A stretch of 64,000 bases of DNA from Watersipora subatra (taxonomy: Eukaryota; Bryozoa; Gymnolaemata; Cheilostomatida; Watersiporidae): positions 23,279,870 to 23,343,869 of the forward strand of contig NC_088712.1 in NCBI RefSeq assembly GCF_963576615.1, written 5' to 3'. Below, one piece after another: positions 54,360-64,000 of this stretch; position 1 is the first letter of the stretch, and each line of letters opens with the position of its first letter. The position numbers were made by a program, and so were the translations under genes. Under the pieces are notes generated by a model. It did not search any database and had not been told where the DNA came from. It saw only the letters and a program-made list of their open reading frames with translations.

Positions 54360-55080
54360 ATCATTGAAGTAAATCTTATTTTGGTGCTGTAAATCCTAGT
54401 GAAAATGCTACCATCATGTATAAGCCTCATACCGAACTCTGGAGGTTATTTTTGAGTTACAGGATTACAGCATATATAAGCCACACCCATCATTTTCACA
54501 AAAATAAATTTAGTTTAACCCAGCCACAATAGTCATTTGACAAATGTACTCTGTGGGTCCCTCGTTACACTCGTGCTTTGGCTGACTAAAAGACAATCGG
54601 TCAATGAGTGTTCTCACCTTTGACTGGAATGTGGTACGCGTGCAGCAAATTACAGTACAGTAAACAAGTACCAAATCAGCAAGCACATTTTGTAGCACAT
54701 GCCATTGAGAAGGCAAAATATGACACTTTGCTTTAATTTAAAGTTTTTAATTTTTTTAAAACCGTGTGAACTTTTATATTTGTATCCCAAATAATGGTGA
54801 AGTACCACTTTTTCTGTGTGATGAAATTTACCGTGGGTCGCTCGACTTTTTTTTTACTAGTGTTTTACCAAATACCATTGTATTATGAGTAAATTTGAAT
54901 ATACTTAATAAAAGTTGAAAAACTCTTGATAGGTGGAAAAATTTTTCCATAGTTACTGACATGCATTGACAAGAACAGCCAGGGTTCAAAGGGTTAGAGT
55001 TGTGAACATAGCATTGAAAACTACTAACTGAAATGCTGCTGCAGTTTACCCATTAATAAAAAGTAACCTGACAAATGGAA
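54360..55080. other. Intergenic, no gene seen
   Basis: No supported exon, element or strong repeat. Confidence 0.35.
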
Positions 55081-55087
55081 TCAAGGA

Positions 55088-55555
55088 GTGCGTAAAGCCT
55101 GATTTTCATATAAGTCGCGAAGCATCGACGACAGCATCACAGGCTATTAGCGATGAAATGGTTCACACTGTATCACAGTTTGTCTGTGTTAATCCTATAC
55201 TACATGGTGATCATTTGTTGTAAGATTATTCACGCTTTCTCTAGAACTTCAGTATTTACATCAACATGAATATTCCCTGACATAATGTTCATATTACACA
55301 ATGTAGTGGCTGAAGTGATGAAATACTAGTCCTGCAGCAACTATACTGTAGATTACACAACCCGTGACAGTCAATCACTGTTAATGCATAGTGAACAGTG
55401 ATTGTTGCACATGTTGCAGGCTGTCATAGATGTTTAGCAAAGTCTGGGGCAACTTTGACAGCTGCAATTGTTTCTGACATATCCTTAGTACATGCAACAG
55501 TCTATGATGCCTTTACTATGTCATACGCTGATATTGTGTGAACTGGCCTTTATGG
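55088..55555. mobile_element. Possible decayed MITE
   Basis: The left end TAAAGCCTGATTTTCATATAAG resembles the inverted right end (AAAGGCCAGTTCACACAATATCAGCG read in reverse). Internal GGTTCACACTGTATCACAG recalls the ends of the 7599-8045 element. Ends are diverged and the target duplication is unclear. Confidence 0.35.
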
Positions 55556-55934
55556 ATCCCTGTACATGCATTTTACTATACAAGTGTACTGCATGTACAA
55601 TGAGGGATGCGTACATGTATTTACATGTGTAGTAATTGTGAGAGTTTAGGAAGCAGTCTAAATGTTCTGAAGTGTTGAAATTATAGCTCTTCCTTAACCA
55701 AACCCTATTTTCAATTTTGAGGTAAATTCATGTTGTATAAGGGTCTCTAACCATTGAACTTAAAACCCCTGGAATGGCAAGAGGTCATTCGCGAGTACGG
55801 AAATCCGGTCGACGCCATTATCAGTTAATGTTCAAGTCAATTTCATTGTGTTCAATGTGAGAAAGAAATCTAATTTCAGATTTAACAGCTATGGAAGGTC
55901 ACGAATACACCGCTCAATCAAAGGAACAGCCCAA

Positions 55935-57480
55935 CTAACAATTTTACGTTCCCAGAACGTTCCAGGGAGGTTCCGAAAAGTCCCAGAAACGTTACATCGT
56001 AACGTTGTCACAAGATTATTTGTAGACACATTTTCAACGTTCCAGCAACGTTGTGGGAAAAACATTGCTGGAACGTAACTCTCAAAACGTTCCATCAATG
56101 TTGTGGGAATTACTTTGCTGGAACGTATTTCCCATAATGTCCCTACAACGTTGTGGGAAATACGTTGCTGGGACGTATTTCCCACAACGTCCCAGCAACG
56201 TTGTGGGAATTACGTTGCTGGAATGTTAGCAAATGATCCTGCATAACATTCCCACAATATTGGGAGAATATTGTGTAATATTCCACGAACATTTCTTACA
56301 TAATATTGTCTCAAGGCTATTAGCTAACATCCCAGGAAGGTTACGCATAGAACATTGGTGGGACATTGATGCGTAGGGATTTCCATCTTTATTATACAAT
56401 ATGCCTAGCTACTGAGCATTGCTTTCCTTGCCGCGGTAATCTCGTTGAGCTAAAACAAAATATAATAATAAGGGCAGACAAGTTAATGGGCATTGGCTTC
56501 GCTCTACTAACGTAATGATTTACATACACGTCGGCTTGTCAGACGACACGTAGCGTTAACCAATCGGTAGATAGACTATCACCATCCATTTGGCACATCA
56601 TGTATATGTGGCGACTTGGTCAGTTGCGATGAGTTCACACCGTCGTGTTTTACTCTGACCCGTCTTGCTAATGCTTTGGGAGTCAGAGCTAATGGACCCT
56701 AGTCATTTTTGCGATATGTCTAATCAAGTGCGAAAATTGAAATTTGGAGTGACTTTTCATTTCATTTACATAAATCATTCAAATTTATCATTATTTTTTT
56801 TTCACTATTTTGTTTGTTTTTATATCTGTGATGAAAAATCTATAACATTTTTAATTTGTTTCATTTTAAATATTTTTTTGTTATGAAAGGGGGACAACTT
56901 CCAAAAAATGAATCATGCGTTTTTGTACCATTCTAGCTAGAACGTTAGAACGAGGAAAAGGTTTGCTAACGTTATTATAACGTTGTTACAAAACATTGTT
57001 ATCGAATGTCCTAGCAATGTTACAGGATTGCTACTTTGAAATGTCTGGGTATAAGCATTCACATAATATTGTCTTCTAATATATTCGGAACAGTATGGCA
57101 TTTCACCATTATGGAACATTCAGCAGATGATCTGGTGCAAAATTCCTGCGACATGGGGAGAATGTTACAGAACATTCCACAAGCATGCCTTTTATGATGT
57201 TGCCTCAAAGATATTAGCTAACATCCCAGGAACGTTTTCGTGCAGAACATTAGTGGGGTGTAACTGTGTAGACAATTTCTAACATTTTGATGTTTCACAG
57301 AATGTTCCTCTAATGAATTGCGTACAATGTTACTATAATGTACCGAGCATAACCGTCGACAATATTCTTTCCTTAAGCTATACAACATTCCACCAACATT
57401 ACGTCTCCGAAGCAACCTAATTTTTCTATAATGTGCCATGCTTAACCTTCACACAACATCTCTTCTCAAGGCTGACGGAC
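55935..57480. repeat. ACGTTGCTGGGACGT-type satellite in two clusters
   Basis: 55935-56370 and 56935-57480 consist of imperfect units such as ACGTTGTGGGAAATACGTTGC and AACGTTCCAGCAACGTTGTG in both orientations. The second cluster is more diverged (ACATTCCACCAACATTACG). The sequence between (56371-56930) is unique AT-rich DNA. Such palindromic ACGTT repeats are usually internal parts of DNA-transposon-derived MITEs. The reading frames of 76-98 codons here are by-products. Confidence 0.65.
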
Positions 57481-57826
57481 ATTCAACAAATATTGCACCT
57501 TAGATATATATGAAGACTTTTACTAGATTATTCTTAAAATAATCTTTGTGAGCATCTCAATAGTTAGGGCATGGTTCCGAAGCTGTATATTTTGGTACAA
57601 ACAGTTGCATGATATAATAACAAAAAATAATATGAAACACAATAAAAATATAGCTATAAAATGACTAAACTCTATATATATTGTCATCATCAAAACATGG
57701 CAGAAAAATACCACAACCTTTACACCAGAATAAATTATATATCAATGATACACAGAGACAAACAAGCAAAGCTATGATCATATTTGTGAATAATGCTACG
57801 GTCCACCAAATGCTTTACCACATTAG

Positions 57827-57923
57827 ACTAAAGTTTTTCCAGCTCGTCCGTCCTTGGATTGTGGTGGCGAAGGCTGTTCTTTCATCCAACAATTCAGATT
57901 ACAGTACAATCCTTTAAGCCCTG
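57827..57923 (-). CDS. Possible terminal exon of a secreted-protein gene
   Basis: Acceptor cttcacatttcag (minus, ending 57924) is followed by LKGLYCNLNCWMKEQPSPPQ, then SKDGRAGKTLV and TAA. Coding-like with two close cysteines. Its phase does not join directly to the exon at 59334, so an intermediate exon would be required. Confidence 0.3.
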
Positions 57924-57929
57924 AAATGT

Positions 57930-59330
57930 GAAGAAGCATTTATATTAGCAGATGAGAACTGCTAAAAAGTACAGAATACAAACAAAGCAAATATGAGTAT
58001 AAACTAAATATGGCAACAACCTGTTAACAAAGTAATTATGAACATCGAGGTTGATCTGCCACATCACAGTGTCACTTGCTAGATACATGAAATAGTACCA
58101 GCAATAATTTTCTTTTCACTATTTGTGGGCACTCTATAATAAGGTAATATTGTCCAGTCATTCAAGTTTTTGGAATCGCGATTCCTCATAATAGGCACAG
58201 GTGGATACAAGAGTGCACAACCACCATATTTTCAAAATCATCCTAATCAGCTTTTTATTTAATGTCTTCATAACTGAGCTTCCTATAAGGCTGCAACTTC
58301 ATATTGGCATATTATGAAAAATGCACAAGCATATCATATTTAGGGTTGCGCTAATAGTAAGTTTCTTCAGAAGCAACTAATGTCCTAGTCGCATTGTTCT
58401 TATGCTGAATTATCATTTTAATAATTTGAAATTTAAAAAAGAGTTGTTGTAGAATAGCAATGCGGTAAATTAATTAGTAAATCTCATGTAGCCAAAAACA
58501 CGAACTTGGACATATCCATTAAAAAATAATAACAAACTGTAAGCTAACAACTCCGCATTAGTTGAGTTATTCACTTGGAGTAAACCTTTCTGATGAGACG
58601 CTATATGTGCAAACAGCTATATACGCAGGTAAATGAGAAGCACTGTTAATGCTATTGCAGATTGTTCCAAAGCTTTAAGAAACGCCGTGCAGATATTTAA
58701 TGAAAAATTAAACGATAAGATTTTGTAAGTTTTAGTTGATCTAGAAGTATGCGAGCAGCCTGCCTTTTCAATTTCCTATATAAACTTGTTTGAATTAGCG
58801 CGTACACTCTTTTAAAAATACATAGTCAATCGGCTATTGTTGCCTCTTACATATTGTCAAATTCTTCAATCATACCTATCTTATATCACAATCAAATAGC
58901 TGAAAATCATGTCATAAAAAGAGAAAAAGAAATTACATCGCACTACTAGCTCTAAGTTGACATTTTGGTAAAAGGCAGCACGATTCTCAACCTAACATGC
59001 TTATCACAAGTTATACATAATCTAACACAATGCAAACTTTCAAGAGTTGCTTTCTTAATTATCTACACGTGCACACAACTCTTAGAATTCCATATTTTCT
59101 CTGCTTAAAATTCTGATGTGCTAGGTAGTTAGTGTTGAAATGTGCTTCCAATCTGCCAAAAAAATCTACGTTTTGTACTACAGCATTTCTAAATTTGAAA
59201 TTAATTTTTCCAACTTTCAATAACAAAAATCACAGTTAAAGGGAGAGTAACTATAGATCTATCGTAAATTCAAGAGTACAAGTCGAGATCTGAAGTTTGG
59301 TTCGAAAATCCTGGTTTTGACATGTACATA
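57930..59330. other. Probable intron/intergenic
   Basis: No exon with both splice sites identified. Confidence 0.3.
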
Positions 59331-59333
59331 CCG

Positions 59334-59552
59334 TGACCTCTTCCATGGCCCAAATCTTTTATTCGCTAATAGTTCAATCGGGATCAGAGGCGGGCAATGC
59401 GTAGCTGAAGAAATGGCATTCAAAACACCATCAGTAAGGACGCCTTTTTTGGCGCCGTCGGGAATACTACAATTAACAAAAGCCTGAGAGTAGCATGTTA
59501 TAGTGAAGATCACAGAGAACAAAAAACAAGCACTTAACCAACGTACTGGTTC
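59334..59552 (-). CDS. Possible signal-peptide exon of an unknown secreted protein
   Basis: On the minus strand an acceptor-like ttgttcttgtattgag precedes a frame with a hydrophobic stretch CFLFSVIFTITCYSQAF followed by VNCSIPDGAKKGVLTDGVLN and THCPPLIPIELLANKRFG. It ends at a good donor CACG|GTATGT (59333). This looks like a signal peptide plus a cysteine-containing mature start. No ATG in the exon, so the start would lie upstream. A further minus-strand frame at about 60100-59940 (LEDVTIEHLCLNPNSDFVSF) might be part of the same or another gene, with weaker support. Confidence 0.4.
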
Positions 59553-60119
59553 ACCTCAATACAAGAACAAAACCGCTACCTCGGATAATAGGTATTCAAC
59601 AGTGTAGCAATGCCGCAAGACAGATTTCTGTCAGAAATCGTGATTCATGTACAAGAAAAAGGTGTGAATGCCCAATAGTGGATGTGTCAAATGGATTACC
59701 GAAGTGTGGCTTTGTAGGCAGATACTACAAAAACCAACATCAAATTCAAAACATATCACGTAATTCCAGAAGAGAATCCTAGTGATGACATTTCGAATGG
59801 TGAATAATGGGGACCTGGTGTTCCAATCAGCTCACATTGAGTAGGATTACTGGTATTGCACTATTTTATAAATAAATTCCTATATGTGATATCATGTAAT
59901 TTTGATTCGCAACGGTTTTTTGAAGTTGAATTTTACTAGAAATCGTGCCATGAATTACATTACCGTTGTATTTTTGTGCAGACACCGCAGCAATACTATT
60001 TAAATTCATGAAAGAAACGAAGTCACTGTTGGGATTCAAACACAAATGCTCTATGGTAACATCTTCCAGCGCAGCGAGCTGGAAGCTTGTAAGTGTAGCA
60101 TAAATACACACTGGTCAGT

Positions 60120-61630
60120 GCGCAAGGCGACATTGCAGTAGAAGGACTGGTCTTATGTACTGAATATTATATGGTATGTTTATCGAATTTGATATGGTTG
60201 TCACGACGTTAAGGGCTTAGGGCACAAATAAACAAACTTTCCATGTAGCTGAATTAAAGCATATTGATAACATATTAGTAAGCCTACAACATGTATAATA
60301 AAAACACAGACATGGAAAATTTGCAATAGTGATGGAAAAATGCAAGAAATATGTCTAGATCTCACCTGTCCCACAGTTATTGATACCGATTCAATTGGTT
60401 ATGGATAATTTACTGTTGAGCCGAACCGGTGTATGGTTGGCAAATTGACCATAGTAGTGGTGATTGACTAGATAGCGATTAGACGATTAGTTGCAAGGAT
60501 AATGGCCAGATCTTGTGAGATTCATTCTAAAAAATCGCAACAAACTACATTAGAGATCTTGCAAACAGCAAATCGATAAACTATCTATATGGTAAGAATC
60601 TAATGGTTATGGACTTGGACTGAGATTGAACCGATAACCTTGTAGTTGCAAACCCTAAATCTGGCCACTAAAAACTGCTGGTTGGTCACTACTAATATTG
60701 CTCAACATTTTCCAACTGAATAACAAGTTTAGCAGCTCAGTGACTAACAAACATGTCTTTACTCATTTGATATATGCGTATAGATCTTCATCTTTATGAA
60801 ATTTTGGAGACAAAAATAATGGCAAAGAAAGATTTCTTCAAATTAAGTTTAGGAAATGGCGTTCAAACTTGTATCAGAGTTTGTCACATCAGAGTTGTCT
60901 TCTCTATTTTATGGCAGTCAAAAACTATTAATGATTCACCATTACTCCGTTTGTACACAACACACAGTCACTCGCAATGATATTTATTATCAACAATGCC
61001 TCTGAAGTAGGTAATGAAATCAAAAGATAATGCTACTACTCAGTAACATGCTTTACACATTTTTCTACGCATATATGGCTTCAAAGCCATTTCAATTCTA
61101 TTAGCAAAAGCTCGCTCAACAAGCAAAAGTGTTTTTTATCAGTTATTAAGACATTCGATAACATCGCTGTGATACGTGAAAAAAATCATTTTAAAAGTTG
61201 TACTTCTCTTAAAGCACAGAGGTACAGTTAAAGAACGAAAGCAATATGTAACCCTTTTAGTGCCATAGGCCTACTCTTTTTAATGAATTCCTGTTTACAG
61301 AAGCGTGACATTTTAAAGACAAATTATATCCATTCTATGACTCGCAAATGCTCTTCAAGCTGTTTTCCAACGTCAAACGCATCCAAGAACGATAATCCAC
61401 TGCAGTTTACCACCATGGAGTGCAATTATTTATAAACACAGTCTTTAACACTCGGTTTTATTTACGGAGAAAAACTTGAATTTGTACCAATGCAAAAAAC
61501 TTTACTCACCTGCAATAACGATCACAAAGAGCGTCAATATCATTTATTACTATATTGTGAATTTTATTGCAAGTATTGCAGATGAGTTAAGCATCGTTAA
61601 ATCATTAATTGAACTACAACAACCGCAAAA
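60120..61630. other. Intergenic, no gene seen
   Basis: No supported feature. Confidence 0.35.
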
Positions 61631-61635
61631 ATAAA

Positions 61636-61764
61636 TCAGTATGGCGGATATTTCCTCCTCCTAGTTTTGCCTTGTCCGATATTTTCAGGCATAATACGAT
61701 GTAAATGCACACCTTCGAAATCTTTCGAAGGAGTACGATGCGGATTTTTAGCTTTCCTACGCAT
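61636..61764 (-). CDS. Small basic 42-codon ORF
   Basis: ATG at 61764, TGA at 61636. Encodes MRRKAKNPHRTPSKDFEGVH and then LHRIMPENIGQGKTRRRKYP-PY. Strongly basic and proline-containing, unlike the random AT-rich frames around it. It looks like the N-terminus or a whole small nucleic-acid-binding protein, or the end of a transposon ORF. Not recognised. It lies 170 bp from the divergent fragment at 61935-62222. Confidence 0.35.
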   Translation of the reverse strand: MRRKAKNPHRTPSKDFEGVHLHRIMPENIGQGKTRRRKYPPY

Positions 61765-61934
61765 CGAACTTCATAAATTCAGAAAAGTTATAACTGAATT
61801 CTATGTATATGCCCACAAACAATCTCGGTTGATATTTTGGTTCATTATAGAGTAATACAAAAAAGCGTTTAATCTCTTTGTAAAGATTTAATAGACGTAA
61901 ACTGACAAAACGTCGTAAAACCACGGTTATGGAA

Positions 61935-62222
61935 GAGCAAGCGAGTCATACTTAACGCCGAATACCTGTTGGAGATTCCGACAAGTTGGTGATTTTTTCT
62001 GAAACTACCGATGTGATTACCGCTGCCTATACTCATGATGTTGTGTTTAAACTGCTAAAAGAGTTCTGAATAAATATCGCCGAGTGATTTATTCACTACT
62101 AATGGACGTGATTTGACGCTATTTGGTAAGAAACCTCAAATTGTTGATCAGTTACAAAACTGCCTTACACAAAGCCACTGCACACTCGCAGACCTGCGAA
62201 AATGGTGCCCGAAGGGTTGAAA
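61935..62222 (+). pseudogene. Frameshifted coding remnant with a SAP-like segment
   Basis: ATG GAA GAG CAA at 61930 runs into TAA after eight codons. The same frame then reads RRIPVGDSDKLVIFSETTDV and AAYTHDVVFKLLKEF before TGA. Another frame continues with SDLFTTNGRDLTLFGKKPQI, VDQLQNCLTQSHCTLADLRK and WCPKG to TGA at 62222. The 'GKKPQIVDQL' helix-turn-helix resembles a SAP motif. At least two breaks, so a dead copy of an unidentified gene or transposon. Confidence 0.4.
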
Positions 62223-62224
62223 TC

Positions 62225-64000
62225 AACTTGATATCAAATAATGAATACCATATTTGCCTTGTGGTGACCGATTTAACTCATGCAATACTATAAGCCCCTC
62301 TGTGGGGCTTACAGACAATTTAAATCAGACGGAAGCCCCTCACTGGAGCTTTTTTATATTATGTGGTTTGGTTCTCTTTTTGTAGCTACAAGTGAATGGA
62401 TTCAAATTTTCTTGGTTCAAATGCTTAGTATGGAGACTATTGTAGTGTGTGCTCATGTGAAACTGACAGTAAAGGATTCTTATAAGTATTATATATATAG
62501 CATTTGAATTCATTTCATGTGAAACGTTAACTGCGGATGATTCCCAACATCTATAAGCACAAAAGCTCTGAAACGCGCTCGTAGAGAGCATACGAATTTC
62601 ATCGCATCTGACGAAGACTTGCCTTGTTTGGCCTGACCCATTTTGTGAGCAGCTGTTTGAATGGCTTTTGTTGACACAAATTAATTATGTTCAACCTAAA
62701 ATGAATTACGTAGTGAATAAGTTGAAGACTCTTTTATGAGAAAGAGATTTTGAGGTGATTTTTTTGTGAGCAGTACATCATGTTTATGTTACAAAACTAT
62801 TTATTGTACTGACTGAAAAGAAAAACGAAGTTGCAAGTTGTCAGTCAAGACTCAATAATCATTTTTTATTTACAGCATGAAACTTTGTTGAGTCCAAAAA
62901 TAATCCGTCAGACAACAAGCAAAGCAACCTTTTCACTTCTAACATTCCTTGCAAAAAACATAATTTTCAGTGATTTGTCTGCTAATATGTTACACAATTC
63001 TAAGAAAATTTATCTTTGCCAAAATTATTTAAGCATTGCCAAGTGGAAGTAACTTTATGCGGATCCATGGTCTATTCTAGCAAATACATGTAGACTAATT
63101 ATTATGACATGACCATGTAGTAACTGTAATTTTTAATTTCTGTAATTTATCTAATTGTAATTTTTACAATTTGATATAAATGAGATAATCTCTCTTCGAG
63201 TTAAATTCAACAACAAGATTGCATAAAGGTTTGGAAATTTTTTTGAAGGTGCATCCCCCTTTTTCTTATTTTGTAAAGAGCAAATCTGACAATACAACAA
63301 TCATTTCAACGGGTATGTGAACTGACTGTTTGATATAGCCGCGTAATTGCCTTTAAGCTGTATAAATCATCTATGTGAGAATTTTCTGCAAGTTGACAGG
63401 CTCGGTTACGAAGGTTGTTTCTTGTGTCATTACTGACCAATGCCCCAGATGGGCGCAAACTATTTTGTAATTGCAAAAGGAAGATTTGTTTAGTAAATTG
63501 GCAATGTCATATAAGCAAGCTAATAACAATAACTGAACACTTCATTGTTTTGTTAATTATTTGTAATATCTACTGTGACAAGCAACAACAAAAACTGAGC
63601 CAAAGGTTTCAAAAGAACAGTGAATATCACACTGTATTATTTAACACTGTTTACGAAAACCTACAATAGGTGTTCTCGTCATTTCATGAACAAAAAATAA
63701 GATTGTTATATATGACCTATTGTTAAAGGTTGACTTGCAACAAAATTCACATTACAGTTATTTGATATCAAAAGATTCACCGTGTCTTATTCTGTTGTGT
63801 TGTAGGTGCAAATTATATGGGAATGTGATTAAAAGCTTTTAAAAGCTATAAAAATCAACAGTTAATCGCAGCCACATGAGACCGCCGTAGTTTGAATTCT
63901 CTTTCCACAGCGGCTCAAATGGGACGTAGTTGTTACAGGATGGTTTCTGTTTACACTTTCATGCAACCTCATTCGTCGAAATATTTTCACAAATATATTT
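62225..64000. other. Intergenic, no gene seen
   Basis: Short ORFs only. A small direct/inverted duplication AGCCCCTCTGTGGGGCTT and AGCCCCTCACTGGAGCTT lies at 62294-62352. Confidence 0.35.

Noticed and set aside
55848..56185. Overlapping ORFs of 76 and 98 codons on opposite strands
   Set aside because: They read through ACGTT palindromic satellite units, and the open frames mirror each other.

Overview
This is a metazoan (eukaryotic) nuclear segment. It is AT-rich, intron-rich and packed with transposons, with no operons or bacterial signals. TRIM/NHL-type genes split into many small GT-AG exons, a Ty3/Gypsy retrotransposon, hAT, P-like and Harbinger-like DNA transposons and large minisatellites fit an invertebrate. 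A lophotrochozoan such as a mollusc, annelid or bryozoan is my guess; nothing here fixes the phylum.

Layout. (1) 1-1350: the 5' end of a minus-strand TRIM-like gene that runs off the left edge. (2) 3-10 kb: intergenic sequence with a TTA-flanked Harbinger-type MITE (5069-5792), SINE-like pieces, a second foldback and an inverted duplication (about 7380-8225 against 9830-10215). (3) 10.95-13.48 kb and 23.11-25.09 kb: two copies of one duplicated block, each carrying a TRIM-like coiled-coil exon on the minus strand. The first copy is cut by a truncated hAT transposase. (4) 15.4-18.0 kb: a 2.5-kb minisatellite of 15-bp units. (5) 25.2-19.75 kb, minus strand: a TRIM-like gene whose phases link a coiled-coil exon to an intact NHL-type beta-propeller exon and a terminal exon. 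(6) 27.5-30.5 kb, minus strand: exons of an unrecognised gene, next to a CAACTCGAGTTG-rich MITE. (7) 32187-39685: a full-length, young Ty3/Gypsy element (minus strand) inserted inside an exon of a plus-strand cysteine-rich gene, with a 4-bp ATAT duplication. (8) 39.7-41.35 kb: the rest of that host gene, ending in a CXC cysteine-rich acidic tail. (9) about 41.64-45.79 kb: a P-element-like transposon with long inverted arms and THAP/P-transposase remnants, itself invaded by the CAACTCGAGTTG MITE. It lies in the upstream region of the next gene. (10) 45.87-52.92 kb, plus strand: a TRIM-like gene with RING, two B-boxes and coiled coil, whose NHL part is not in the window. (11) 53-64 kb: MITEs, an ACGTT-type satellite and scattered small exon candidates.

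The main theme is a local TRIM-like family in several orientations, with recognisably homologous promoters, exons and introns, repeatedly broken by mobile elements. The Gypsy element is the most complete mobile unit. It has gag, protease, RT/RNase H and integrase in one frame interrupted by stop codons, plus an overlapping -1-frame reading frame that encodes a classical C2H2 zinc finger. Coordinates of spliced exons are my own GT-AG predictions and have not been tested against transcripts.
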